Shown piece after piece: positions 8,693 to 19,561 of a stretch of 49,986 bases of DNA. The DNA lies in contig JAFTKN010000029.1 of assembly GCA_017453255.1 (NCBI GenBank), positions 1 to 49,986 on the forward strand, read 5' to 3'. The notes beneath the pieces were generated by a model, which was not told the DNA's origin, searched no databases, and saw only the letters and a program-made list of their open reading frames with translations. This DNA comes from Clostridia bacterium. Lineage in GTDB: Bacteria; Bacillota; Clostridia; Oscillospirales; CAG-272. Position 1 is the first letter of the stretch; every line of letters begins with the position of its first letter. Position numbers and translations under genes: made by a program.

Positions 8693-11235
8693 TCTTTACT
8701 TTCCTCATTTGTATTTTCTGTTTCTTCAATAGCTACTGAATTTTCGCTTGACTCGGTAATTTCGGTATTTTCCTCTACTACCTCGTCCTCTTCTTTATCA
8801 ACAAGAGTTGTATTAGCAACAATAGCATCCTCATCAAGACGCATAATTCTAACACCTGTTGTTGAACGCTTATAGGTTGGAATTACATCTGTAGCAGTTC
8901 TTATAATAGTACCCTCATTTGTAATCACCATTACGTCCTTATTCTCATCAACGCAGGAAACTGATGCAAGCTTACCTGTCTTATCATTGATATTATGAAC
9001 AATTACACCCAAAATACCACGATTTCTTGGCTCAAACTCGCTAAACTCGCTCTTTTTACCAAAGCCGTTTTCTGTAATTGTGAGAAGCTTCTTATCGTTT
9101 TCAACTATAACAGCACCACAAACAATATCGCCTTGGCGCAAGTCAATACCTCGAACACCTCTTGCTGTTCTACCAACAATCTTAACCTTATCCTCGTGGA
9201 ATCTAACTGCATATCCATTCTTTGTAGCAATCAAAACGTCCTCACTGCCTGTTGTATGTCCTACAAATATTAGCTTATCACCCTCGTCAAGATTAATAGC
9301 AATCTTACCGCCCTTACGCTGATATTCATATTCCTCAAGGTCAGTACGCTTAATTACACCATTTTGAGTTACCATAGTTAAATATTCACCATGTGTAAAC
9401 TCGTCAAGGGCAATCATAGCAGTTACCTTTTCGCCCTTTTCAATTTCAATAATATTAATAAGGTTAGAGCCCTTTGCTGTTCTTGATGCCTCAGGTATTC
9501 TATATACCTTTCTTACAAATATCTTACCATTGTCAGTAAACATAAGTAGATATGAATGGCTGTTAGCAACAAGAACCCTTTCGATAAAGTCCTCCTCCTT
9601 AGTCTGCATAGCGATAAGCCCCTTACCACCACGTCTTTGTGCAGAATAGGTATCAGCAGGTATTCTCTTAATGTAGCCTGAGTTTGTAAGTGTAATTACA
9701 CACTCGTGTCTTTCAATAAGGTCCTCAATATCTATTTCCTCATCACTATCAATTATCTCGGTTCTACGCTCATCTGCGTATTTTCTCTTAATTTCAAGAA
9801 GCTCGTCCTTTATAATTTCCTTAATCTTATTTTCGTCAGCTAATATAGCCTTTAATTCAACTATTGTAGCATGTAGCTTATTTAGTCTGTCCTCAACCTT
9901 TTGTCTTTCAAGACCACTAAGCCTACCAAGAGTCATTTCAACAATAGCCTGTGACTGCGCTTCACTTAAGCTAAATCTTTCAATTAGCTTTTCCTTAGCC
10001 TGAGGTGTGCTATCAGAGCCTCTGATTATTGAAATAACCTCATCAATATTATCAATAGCTACCTTATATCCCTCATAAATATGAGCCTCGCTCTCTGCTT
10101 TAGCTAAATCAAACTTAGTTCTTCTTGTAATTACGTCCTCTTGGAAGGATACATAGTTATTTAAAACGTCCTTAAGTCCAAGTGTCTTTGGCTCTCCGTT
10201 TACAAGCGCAAGCATATTTACAGCGCATGTATCCTCAAGCTGTGTATTCTTATATAGCAAATTAAGAATAATTTGTGGGTTAGCATCTCTTTTATACTCA
10301 ATAACGATACGCATACCAGCTCTACCACTCTCGTTACGAATATCTGTAATACCCTCAATCTTTTTATCCTTAACTAAGTTAGCCATTGATTCAATAAGCA
10401 TCTGACGGTTTACCATATAAGGAATTTCAGTTACTACTATTCTATGGTGGTCCTCCTCAATAGTAGCCTTAGAGCGTACTCTTACTCTGCCCTTACCTGT
10501 TTCGTAGGCATCAACTATTCCGCGTCTGCCGTAAATTGTTGCATATGTAGGAAAGTCAGGACCCTTTATATATTCCATAAGGTCGCTTACAGTACATTCT
10601 GGATTTTCCATTAAATGAATAGTTCCGTCAATAACCTCACCAAGGTTATGAGGTGGTACGTTTGTAGCCATACCAACCGCAATACCAACGCTACCATTTA
10701 CTAAAAAGTTAGGAAAGCGTGATGGTAATACAACAGGCTCTTTTCTTGAGTTATCAAAGTTAGGCGTAAAGTCAACTACATCCTTTTCAATATCACCCAT
10801 AAGCTCGTTTGCAAGCTTAGACATTCTTGCCTCAGTATAACGGTAAGCAGCAGCACCGTCACCGTCCACATTACCGAAGTTACCATGTCCGTCAACAAGT
10901 GGGTACCTTAGGGAGAATGGCTGTGCCATTCTTACCATAGTTCCATAAACTGATTGGTCACCATGTGGATGATATCTACCAAGCACGTTACCAACTGTGG
11001 TTGCTGATTTTCTAAATGGCTTATCACTTGTCAAATGGTCCTCATACATAGCGTACATAACACGTCTTTGACCAGGCTTCATACCATCTCTTATATCAGG
11101 TAGGGCACGGCTAACAATAACGCTCATTGAATATTCCAAAAAAGCCTCTGGAACTCTTGACTCGATAGTTCTACCAACTATCATCTGCTCAATATTTTCA
11201 TAGTCTAAATTATCATGATTTAATTCCTTACTCAT
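8689..11235 (-). CDS. gyrA: DNA gyrase subunit A
   Basis: An 848-aa type II topoisomerase subunit that breaks and rejoins DNA and wraps it for negative supercoiling. The catalytic tyrosine is Y133 in the RYTEARM context. The GyrA-box QRRGGKG at about residue 556 separates it from ParC. The C-terminal beta-pinwheel is complete and followed by a Glu-rich tail. In the quinolone-resistance region the sequence is [11 protein letters not shown]: aligned on the catalytic Tyr (offset 11 from E. coli), position 83 is Gln94 and position 87 is Gly98. The usual residues there are Ser/Thr and an acidic residue. The ATG at 11235 follows a run of G at good spacing; gyrB lies 17 bp upstream. Confidence 0.98.
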   Translation of the reverse strand: MSKELNHDNLDYENIEQMIVGRTIESRVPEAFLEYSMSVIVSRALPDIRDGMKPGQRRVMYAMYEDHLTSDKPFRKSATTVGNVLGRYHPHGDQSVYGTMVRMAQPFSLRYPLVDGHGNFGNVDGDGAAAYRYTEARMSKLANELMGDIEKDVVDFTPNFDNSRKEPVVLPSRFPNFLVNGSVGIAVGMATNVPPHNLGEVIDGTIHLMENPECTVSDLMEYIKGPDFPTYATIYGRRGIVDAYETGKGRVRVRSKATIEEDHHRIVVTEIPYMVNRQMLIESMANLVKDKKIEGITDIRNESGRAGMRIVIEYKRDANPQIILNLLYKNTQLEDTCAVNMLALVNGEPKTLGLKDVLNNYVSFQEDVITRRTKFDLAKAESEAHIYEGYKVAIDNIDEVISIIRGSDSTPQAKEKLIERFSLSEAQSQAIVEMTLGRLSGLERQKVEDRLNKLHATIVELKAILADENKIKEIIKDELLEIKRKYADERRTEIIDSDEEIDIEDLIERHECVITLTNSGYIKRIPADTYSAQRRGGKGLIAMQTKEEDFIERVLVANSHSYLLMFTDNGKIFVRKVYRIPEASRTAKGSNLINIIEIEKGEKVTAMIALDEFTHGEYLTMVTQNGVIKRTDLEEYEYQRKGGKIAINLDEGDKLIFVGHTTGSEDVLIATKNGYAVRFHEDKVKIVGRTARGVRGIDLRQGDIVCGAVIVENDKKLLTITENGFGKKSEFSEFEPRNRGILGVIVHNINDKTGKLASVSCVDENKDVMVITNEGTIIRTATDVIPTYKRSTTGVRIMRLDEDAIVANTTLVDKEEDEVVEENTEITESSENSVAIEETENTNEESKE

Positions 11236-11252
11236 TTTTAAGCCCCCCTTCC

Positions 11253-13196
<1,944 letters not shown>

Positions 13197-13427
13197 TTAT
13201 GGTAATATTATTGATTTTACTGTTAATGCTGATAAGTAAACCTTATTATCCTTTGTTAAAATAAAGGATTTAGGCAAGCTATATCCTAAGGATATAACAT
13301 TATTTTCCTTTTGCATTTTGCTTAAAAATGCTCTTGTATTTATAGAAACAGTTGATGAGTCTAATTCAAATATAGCAACTATATCTTTTTTTCTTAGTAC
13401 CCTTCCCTCACCAATATGTAAATACAT
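13197..13427 (-). CDS. remB: Extracellular matrix regulator RemB-like (DUF370)
   Basis: A 76-aa protein starting MYLHIGEG, typical of the DUF370 family to which B. subtilis RemB (YaaB) belongs. It sits in the same place as in B. subtilis, between recF and gyrB. The family includes DNA-binding regulators of biofilm and osmotic genes; the function here is inferred from family and synteny only. GAGG precedes the ATG at 13427. Confidence 0.88.
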   Translation of the reverse strand: MYLHIGEGRVLRKKDIVAIFELDSSTVSINTRAFLSKMQKENNVISLGYSLPKSFILTKDNKVYLSALTVKSIILP

Positions 13428-13450
13428 AAAAGCCTCACTTTTTATATTTC

Positions 13451-14596
13451 TTAGTTAATGCCTTCTATCTCTATCTTCTCTATTTCCTCATCAAACTCTA
13501 CCTTTTTCCCACTATTAATTTTGATAAAGTTTGCTACATCAGCCTTATCAAAGCCAGATTTATCACAAGCTGTAATTATAACCTGTCTTTTACTGATATT
13601 TGAAAGTATATAAGCCTTTCTATTATCATCAAGCTCTGATAATACATCGTCAAAAAGAAATACAGGATATTCCCCACTATATTCCTTACTAATTTCACCC
13701 TCTGCCATTTTCATAGCTAAAGCAAGGGACCTTTGCTGTCCCTGTGAGGAATAAAGCCTTGAATCCATATCATTTAATTCTATCTTTAAGTCGTCCTTAT
13801 GAATACCATAAAGTGTTGCACCATATTTAAGCTCCCTTTCAAAATTGTTTTTTAAAAGACTTAAATATTCATTTTTAAGGACTTCTCTATCACTAAAGTC
13901 ATTTTTACCTATGCTTGTTTCATAGGTGATTTTTGGCGTTTCCTTGCCCTTTGTCATTTCCTCAAAGAAAATCTTTACCCAATAATCAAGCTTTTTAATA
14001 TAATCAACTCTCATCATTGAAATATCAGCGCAAAGATAAGCAAGCTCCTCAGAATAAACATCAAGCATCATTAAGGAATTTTGTCTTTGAATAGGGTCCA
14101 TCTTCAAAATCGCATTTCTGTTTTCAATCAAGCTATTATATTTAGTCATCATCTTAATATAAATAGGTCTTAATTGGGAAATAGCAACATCTAAAAACTT
14201 ACGTCTTACTGATGGTGCATCCTTAATTATGCCTAAATGAGAGGGGCAGAACAAAACAGCTCTAAATTCACCTATTATTTCAGAGGTTTTATCAACCTTT
14301 ACCTTATTTCTGTAAAATTTCTTGCCAGTTTTTCCTATTTCTACGCCTAAATAAATATTGCTATTATCCTTATTAAAATTAAGCTTTAATGTAGAAACGT
14401 TATTTCCAAACCTTATAAGCTCTCTATCCTTAAAGGCACGAAAGCTCTTTCCCCTTGCAAAAAGATAAATAGCCTCTAAAATATTAGTTTTTCCCTGCGC
14501 GTTTTGTCCATATATAACATTGATTCCGTCAGTAAACTCAATTTTTTCCTCATCAATGTTTCTAAAATTTGTTAATTCAATATCCTTACAATACAT
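13451..14596 (-). CDS. recF: DNA replication and repair protein RecF
   Basis: A 381-aa SMC-like ATPase that helps load RecA at gapped DNA. Walker A GQNAQGKT is at residues 30-37; the ABC signature SSQGQQRSLALAMKMA and Walker B VFLFDDVLSELD lie near the C-terminus. The start codon shares one base with the dnaN stop (TAATG), so translation is coupled. The small S4-domain gene (yaaA/rlbA) that lies between dnaN and recF in Bacillus is absent. Confidence 0.97.
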   Translation of the reverse strand: MYCKDIELTNFRNIDEEKIEFTDGINVIYGQNAQGKTNILEAIYLFARGKSFRAFKDRELIRFGNNVSTLKLNFNKDNSNIYLGVEIGKTGKKFYRNKVKVDKTSEIIGEFRAVLFCPSHLGIIKDAPSVRRKFLDVAISQLRPIYIKMMTKYNSLIENRNAILKMDPIQRQNSLMMLDVYSEELAYLCADISMMRVDYIKKLDYWVKIFFEEMTKGKETPKITYETSIGKNDFSDREVLKNEYLSLLKNNFERELKYGATLYGIHKDDLKIELNDMDSRLYSSQGQQRSLALAMKMAEGEISKEYSGEYPVFLFDDVLSELDDNRKAYILSNISKRQVIITACDKSGFDKADVANFIKINSGKKVEFDEEIEKIEIEGIN

Positions 14597-15744
14597 TAGT
14601 GGGTCATTCTCATAGGCATTACATAATATGTAAATTTGCCCTCATCCTTACAGGTAGGGTTAATTAAAACTCCCTTTAAAGGATTTTCAAATTTCAAATT
14701 CATTGGACCCTCATCACATACCTTAATTGCATCTAAAAGTGCCTTACAGTCAAATGCAATTACAAGATTTTCACCATTAATTTTTTCAATATCAATCTCA
14801 TCATAAACATTTCCATTAGGGCTTTGAGTTGATACAGATAATCTTTCGTCAATAGTAAACTTTACATAAGAGCGTATGCTACCAGAAAGACGATCCTCTA
14901 TAATCAATGAGCTTCTTTCAAGAGCAGATCTAAACTGCTCACAATCAAGATTAAAATCAAGATTATGAACTGTTGGAATAAGTCTTGTGTAATCAAAATA
15001 TTGTGTATCAATAGTCTTTGAGAAGAATATTATTTTTCCAACCTTCAAGATAACATATTTTCTTGTAAGTCTTATTTCCATCTCCTCATCAACGTCCTTA
15101 ACTATCTTTAAAGCCTCAATTAGAGTTTTTCCTGGAATTATAAAGTCAAGATTTAAAGGCTCATTTTCGTCATAGTTAGTATTTTCAATTTCAATGTTAT
15201 GCTCACAAATAGCCAAACGGTTACCATCACAGGCAACAATTTTAATGCTATTATCCTTAACCTTAAAATAAGCACCATTAAAGATTGGACGTGCATCTCC
15301 CTGTGCTATTGAGAAAACTACTCTGTTTACAAATTTCTTAAAGAGATATTGTGGAAATATAAAGCCTCTATCACCTCTAAGCTCTGGAAGAGCTGGAAAT
15401 TGTGAGCCTGGTAAGCATTTAATATCAAAGTGAATAAGTCCTGATTCAATAACCATATTAAATGTGCTATCAACACTAAACTTAATACCACCCTTAGGCA
15501 TAGCCTTTACAATTTGCTGAAGCTTTTGTGCATTTATAATACAAGCTCCACCCTTTTCAACCTCTGCAGTAAGATAGGTTCTTGTACCCTTTTCTAAATC
15601 ATAGGATTGAAGCATACATCTTCCGTCCTCATAGCAGGTAATATGAATACCCTCTATTGTTGGCATTGTATTTTTACCTGAAACTGTATTCATTGTAGGA
15701 ATAAGTGCATTTAATAAAACATCTCTGTCGAAAGTTACTATCAT
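14596..15744 (-). CDS. dnaN: DNA polymerase III sliding clamp (beta subunit)
   Basis: A 382-aa processivity clamp starting MIVTFDRDVLLNAL. The ATG at 15744 is preceded by AGAGG with 5-nt spacing; an open extension of 49 codons upstream runs through the origin and is not coding. Three clamp subdomains fit the length, and the C-terminal YYVMPMRM is the family ending. It is the first gene after the origin and heads the dnaN-recF-remB-gyrB-gyrA-lipoprotein operon. Confidence 0.97.
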   Translation of the reverse strand: MIVTFDRDVLLNALIPTMNTVSGKNTMPTIEGIHITCYEDGRCMLQSYDLEKGTRTYLTAEVEKGGACIINAQKLQQIVKAMPKGGIKFSVDSTFNMVIESGLIHFDIKCLPGSQFPALPELRGDRGFIFPQYLFKKFVNRVVFSIAQGDARPIFNGAYFKVKDNSIKIVACDGNRLAICEHNIEIENTNYDENEPLNLDFIIPGKTLIEALKIVKDVDEEMEIRLTRKYVILKVGKIIFFSKTIDTQYFDYTRLIPTVHNLDFNLDCEQFRSALERSSLIIEDRLSGSIRSYVKFTIDERLSVSTQSPNGNVYDEIDIEKINGENLVIAFDCKALLDAIKVCDEGPMNLKFENPLKGVLINPTCKDEGKFTYYVMPMRMTH

Positions 15745-15808
15745 ATAAACCTCTTTTTGCCCATAGGCTTTTTCTTTATTAATTTCTTTTATATATAAAT
15801 TCAAATAA

Positions 15809-15837
15809 TTTGTAGTAGTATTAGCAGTAGTAGTCAA
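15809..15837 (-). promoter_or_regulatory. Possible dnaN promoter
   Basis: TTGACT (15837-15832) and TACAAA (15814-15809) are separated by 17 nt on the minus strand. The -10 is weak and the site overlaps the DnaA-trios, so initiation and transcription might compete here. Confidence 0.4.
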
Positions 15838-15855
15838 CGAGTAAAATGTGGATAA
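15813..15855 (-). promoter_or_regulatory. Basal unwinding element: DnaA box plus DnaA-trio array
   Basis: On the minus strand a perfect TTATCCACA box is followed after 13 nt by seven in-phase triplets: CTA CTA CTG CTA ATA CTA CTA. This matches the DnaA-trio pattern (3'-GAT-5' repeats on the complementary strand) described for B. subtilis origin unwinding. The triplets point toward the AT-rich stretch next to dnaN. Confidence 0.82.
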
Positions 15856-16073
15856 GTATGTAAGGTATTTAAAATAAAGGGCTAAACACATTTTTTTATC
15901 AACTGTATACTGTGGAAAATTGTGGATAATTTATAAGTTAAATTTAAAAAATAAGTTCTTTAAATATCAACAAATTATAAACCTTCTATCAACGGTGGAT
16001 AATTTTATGTTGAAAAGTATAAAGGATATACATAAATAGTGGAATATTTGAATGTTGATAAAAGGTGGAAAAA

Positions 16074-17468
16074 TTAGTTTGAGCCAATTTCTCTTAAAAT
16101 ATCATTTACCTCAAGTGCAAATGATGGATTTGAGTTAATTTCCTCCTTAACAAAGCTTTCACTATTAATAACAGTTGTTCTATCTCTGTTAATGGCCTTT
16201 CCTATTTGAGATTGAGAAAGACCAGTTACATGCCTTGCAACATATACACAAATATGTCTTGGAATTGCTATTTCCTTATTTCTTTTAGTGGATAAAATAT
16301 CCTCTCTTGAAATATTAAACTTTTTAGAAACAGCAATAATAATGTCCTCCATCTTTTTAGAGTCAGAGTCCTTAGTCGGAATAAATTCCTTAACGGAGGA
16401 TTTTATTCTATCAAGAGTTAAATCTCCACCCTCTAAAAGCTGAATAGCACCAAGCTTTTTAACAACACCCTCAAGCTGTCTAATTGAGGTAGTTACATTT
16501 TCAGCAAGGAACTTAATTAAATCTGGTGACAAATTAATATTATTTGTAATTGATTTTTGTTGTAAAATAGCACATCTTAAATCAAAATCAGGTAATTGAA
16601 TATCTACTATAAGTCCAGACATAAATCTCGTTCTAAGTCTATCCTCTAAGGTTCTTATTTCATTAGGTGGACGGTCAGAGGTTAAAATAATTTGCTTATT
16701 AGCCTCATAAATAGCATTAAAGGTATTAAATAGCTCCTCTTGAGTAGAAACCTTACCTGCAACAAAGTGAATATCATCTATAAGTAAAACATCAGCATTT
16801 CTATATTTGTCTCTGAACTGCTGTGGATTTTTCTTCTGAATTGCATCAAAGAGCTGATTTGCAAACTCCTCACCCTTTATGTAAATAATTTTCTTATCAG
16901 GGTGATTTCTTGTAATTCTGTTTACGATAGAATAAAGAAGGTGAGTTTTACCAACACCACTTGGACCATAAATAAATAGTGGATTATATAGCTTTTGGTC
17001 AGGTAAATTATAATTTTGATTAGCTACAGCTAATGCAGCCGAGCTTGCCATTTTATTTGAAGTACCCACAATAAAATTATCAAAGGTATATTCAGAACGA
17101 TAATTTTCTGGAATTTCAATATCCTTTGAAATACTTGACCTTGAAATTTCACCACGCTCAATTTGCTCAAACTTCTGTAAATTAGGTAATGAAAGATCAA
17201 CCTCTCCATGCTCGCTTGAATGAATAATAACACTCGGCTCAAAGCCTAAAATATCCTTAAGCTTATCTGCCATTTCAAGTGCGTAACGCTGAGTTAAAAT
17301 TTTCTTTTTAAGGTCGGTAGGAGAAACGAAAATAGCTTCGTTAATATCAAGAGAAACAAGCTTTAAATCACCAAACCATAAATTTATAGCAGTTGGTGAA
17401 TTATTTTCAAGCATCATTTCCATAAGCAATGCTTTAATGCTTTCAAAGTCAAGATTATTGTCCTGCAT
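16074..17468 (-). CDS. dnaA: Chromosomal replication initiator DnaA
   Basis: A 464-aa AAA+ initiator. Domain I spans about 1-85; a short linker (85-125) precedes the AAA+ core. Walker A GPSGVGKT is at 168-175 and Walker B LLIDD at 228-232. Domain IV has the helix-turn-helix GLSQSQIGKAINRDRTTV (416-433). The recognition motif is normally RDHTTV; here the DNA-contacting His is Arg430. Nevertheless the adjacent boxes match the standard TTATCCACA. AAAGGAG precedes the ATG at 17468. A consensus promoter with a DnaA box in its spacer lies upstream, implying autoregulation. Confidence 0.98.
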   Translation of the reverse strand: MQDNNLDFESIKALLMEMMLENNSPTAINLWFGDLKLVSLDINEAIFVSPTDLKKKILTQRYALEMADKLKDILGFEPSVIIHSSEHGEVDLSLPNLQKFEQIERGEISRSSISKDIEIPENYRSEYTFDNFIVGTSNKMASSAALAVANQNYNLPDQKLYNPLFIYGPSGVGKTHLLYSIVNRITRNHPDKKIIYIKGEEFANQLFDAIQKKNPQQFRDKYRNADVLLIDDIHFVAGKVSTQEELFNTFNAIYEANKQIILTSDRPPNEIRTLEDRLRTRFMSGLIVDIQLPDFDLRCAILQQKSITNNINLSPDLIKFLAENVTTSIRQLEGVVKKLGAIQLLEGGDLTLDRIKSSVKEFIPTKDSDSKKMEDIIIAVSKKFNISREDILSTKRNKEIAIPRHICVYVARHVTGLSQSQIGKAINRDRTTVINSESFVKEEINSNPSFALEVNDILREIGSN

Positions 17469-17528
17469 AATTACTCCTTTTAGCTTACACGCACACGCAC
17501 GCGTGTTAATGTAGTTATAGTTATATTT

Positions 17529-17557
17529 ATTATAACATATATGTGGAAAACTGTCAA
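17529..17557 (-). promoter_or_regulatory. dnaA promoter with embedded DnaA box
   Basis: TTGACA (17557-17552) and TATAAT (17534-17529), both perfect, are separated by 17 nt. The spacer contains TTTTCCACA (17550-17542), a one-mismatch DnaA box, so DnaA bound here would occlude RNA polymerase. A CACGCGTG palindrome lies in the leader at about 17498. Confidence 0.9.
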
Positions 17558-17662
17558 TAAAATTTAAAAGTTTTCTACATTATTATATAGAAAAAACAAT
17601 TTTTAGAGCTCTTTTTTAAATTGTTGAAATAGAAATTTTTAATAAAAGTTAGAAATCAAAAC

Positions 17663-17689
17663 AAAAATGCGACACAGGGTCGCATTTTT
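17663..17689 (-). terminator. Terminator after the GH28-pyrR-UPF0597 operon
   Basis: An 11-bp stem AAAAATGCGAC/GTCGCATTTTT with a 5-nt loop, about 40 bp past the UPF0597 stop. The region between it and the dnaA promoter (about 100 bp) is AT-rich with no gene. Confidence 0.9.
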
Positions 17690-17728
17690 TATAAAAATTA
17701 ATAATTTTTCTTTTGTAAGCTATAGATA

Positions 17729-19009
17729 TTATTTTCCAAGCATAATGTTGATAATTTCCTTGTCGGTATTTAACATACCAACCTTAGCAAGCCTACCTAC
17801 ATTACTTATTGTGTTTTCAACACCCTTAGTAACAATACCCTCACCAGAATAAAACTGATGACCTGATTTAAACATTTCATATCCCATAATTCCAGCCTCA
17901 ACTGCCATTGAAATTTTAGCAGCACAGGAGGATTTTGCACCATCACAGATAGTTCCAGATAAAATAGCAACTGAATTGACAAGAGTGTGGGCTATTTCTC
18001 TGTATCTTCCACCATAAAGATAGCAAATACCACAGCCACAGCCACAGCCAGCTGAAATTGCACCACAATAAGCGCTAAGACAGCCTATGCCTGTTTTTTG
18101 GTGAATTGTTATTAAGTCAGAAATAATTAAAGCACGATAAATTTCCTCTCTGCTTTTGCCCAGTGCCTCTCCATAAATATAAACTGGAACGGAGGCACAA
18201 ATTCCCTGATTTCCACTACCTGAAATAATCATAACAGGCATTTCACAGCCATTCATACGTGCATCAGAGCCAGCAGAGGCATATGAGCGTGCCTTACTCT
18301 TTAAATCCTTACAGCTATTTTCATAAATGGTTTTACCAATAGATGCGCCCCATTCATTTTTAATACCCTCTGTAGCTATAGCCATATTCATACAGATTTG
18401 ATTTTGCAAAATTGGGGTAAGCTCTGCTAAGTCAACTGTATCTGCAAACTCGCAAATATCCTTTACATTAAGTAAAGTACGATCAGTTTCTGCCTTTTCA
18501 ACGTCATCACTTTTTACGTGATAATGGCTTGTAATGTTCTTATTATCAAGCAAAACAGATACAACATTAGTGTGCCTTTTAGCGACACGTGTAACAACAT
18601 TTTTATTGTTAAGCCATCCTTCAATCAAAATTTCAAAGGTATAGTCGCTTTTAAGCTCGTATATTTCCATATCAACAGTATTTTGATATTCTTTAATCAA
18701 GTGACGATTTTTATCAGTGATAGCACAAAGCACCTGTAGCTTTTTTTCAGGAGCCATAGCAATAATACCCGCACAAATAGCAGAGTTAATTCCGTGCATT
18801 CCATCAGTAGATGGTACAATAACGCTTTTTACATTTTTAATAATATTTCCACTAAGTCCTACCCTTAATTTTGTTGGGTATCCATTTAATGCGTGGGAAA
18901 CAATAGATGAAGCATAAGCTATTGCAATAGGCTCAGTACAGCCCATAGCAGGAATTAATTCCTCTTTTAATATTTCAGTGTAGGCAAAAATAATCTCTTT
19001 GGAAAGCAA
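17729..19009 (-). CDS. UPF0597 family iron-sulfur enzyme (cysteine desulfidase / serine dehydratase-like)
   Basis: A 426-aa protein of the UPF0597 (CyuA/YhaM) family, related to the alpha subunit of iron-sulfur L-serine dehydratase and to archaeal L-cysteine desulfidase. The family hallmark GCTEP is at residue 23. The later Cys-rich segment (GIGCLSAYCG, then AGCGCGCGIC) and ICDGAKSSCAAK supply cluster ligands; the extra cysteines in CGCGCGIC are notable. The likely reaction is [4Fe-4S]-dependent breakdown of cysteine or a related amino acid. The start is TTG at 19009, supported by GGAGG at 6 nt. It is third in an operon with the GH28-like gene and pyrR. Confidence 0.85.
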   Translation of the reverse strand: MLSKEIIFAYTEILKEELIPAMGCTEPIAIAYASSIVSHALNGYPTKLRVGLSGNIIKNVKSVIVPSTDGMHGINSAICAGIIAMAPEKKLQVLCAITDKNRHLIKEYQNTVDMEIYELKSDYTFEILIEGWLNNKNVVTRVAKRHTNVVSVLLDNKNITSHYHVKSDDVEKAETDRTLLNVKDICEFADTVDLAELTPILQNQICMNMAIATEGIKNEWGASIGKTIYENSCKDLKSKARSYASAGSDARMNGCEMPVMIISGSGNQGICASVPVYIYGEALGKSREEIYRALIISDLITIHQKTGIGCLSAYCGAISAGCGCGCGICYLYGGRYREIAHTLVNSVAILSGTICDGAKSSCAAKISMAVEAGIMGYEMFKSGHQFYSGEGIVTKGVENTISNVGRLAKVGMLNTDKEIINIMLGK

Positions 19010-19024
19010 AATAAACCTCCAGAA

Positions 19025-19561
19025 TTAAACTGTTTCATAAAGCTTTACACAGGTTTCGCCGTCAATTCTATCAACTAAAACCTTGATAAGCTCTGTTCTT
19101 GATGTAGGAAAGTTTTTTCCTGTAAAATTTGCGCAAATAGGAAGCTCTCTGTGTCCACGGTCAATTAAAACGGCAAGTAGAATTTTTGATGGTCTTCCAA
19201 GCTTCATAAGAGCATCCATAGAGGCTCTTATGCTTCTTCCTGTAAATAAAACATCATCAACTAAAATAACTGTCTTTTTCTCAATATCAAAGGGAATATT
19301 AGTTTTATTATGGTACAGAATATCCTCTTTTTCAAGGTCGTCACGATGGGGGTAAATATCTAAAACACCCACATTTACGTCCACTCCCTCGATATTTTTT
19401 ATATTTTCAGCAATTATTTTAGCAATATCAGCACCACGACTTAATATACCAACTAAGCAAAGGTTGTCAGTACCCTTGTTCTTCTCTATTATTTCGTGGG
19501 TTATTCTTCTTAGCGATCTTAAAACCGCTTCTCTGTCCATTAAGGTGGATTTTAATTTCAT
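19025..19561 (-). CDS. pyrR: Bifunctional pyr operon attenuator / uracil phosphoribosyltransferase PyrR
   Basis: A 178-aa phosphoribosyltransferase-fold protein. The PRPP loop VILVDDVLFTGRS is at 98-110. The PyrR-specific segments RGHRELPICANFTGK and RRITHEIIEKN are present. PyrR binds pyr mRNA leaders in response to UMP and also converts uracil to UMP. Here it is not next to pyrimidine genes: its ATG overlaps the GH28 stop by one base (TAATG), and the UPF0597 gene follows 15 bp later. I see no PyrR-binding leader in this operon. Confidence 0.93.
   Translation of the reverse strand: MKLKSTLMDREAVLRSLRRITHEIIEKNKGTDNLCLVGILSRGADIAKIIAENIKNIEGVDVNVGVLDIYPHRDDLEKEDILYHNKTNIPFDIEKKTVILVDDVLFTGRSIRASMDALMKLGRPSKILLAVLIDRGHRELPICANFTGKNFPTSRTELIKVLVDRIDGETCVKLYETV

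Larger units (their letters stand above)
15766..16072. other. oriC: Chromosomal replication origin oriC (dnaA-dnaN intergenic)
   Basis: The dnaA-dnaN spacer carries clustered DnaA boxes on one strand: perfect TGTGGATAA at 15847-15855 and 15921-15929, TGTGGAAAA at 15911-15919, GGTGGATAA at 15994-16002, AGTGGAATA at 16038-16046, TGTTGATAA at 16053-16061 and GGTGGAAAA at 16064-16072. A triplet array lies at 15813-15833, and beyond it an AT-rich stretch (15766-15812) suitable for unwinding. Box density plus gene context make this an origin with high confidence; a further box lies in the dnaA promoter. Confidence 0.93.

Noticed and set aside
15745..15891. N-terminal extension of dnaN by 49 codons
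   Set aside because: It runs through the origin, has no RBS, and the known DnaN start MIVTFDRD has AGAGG upstream.
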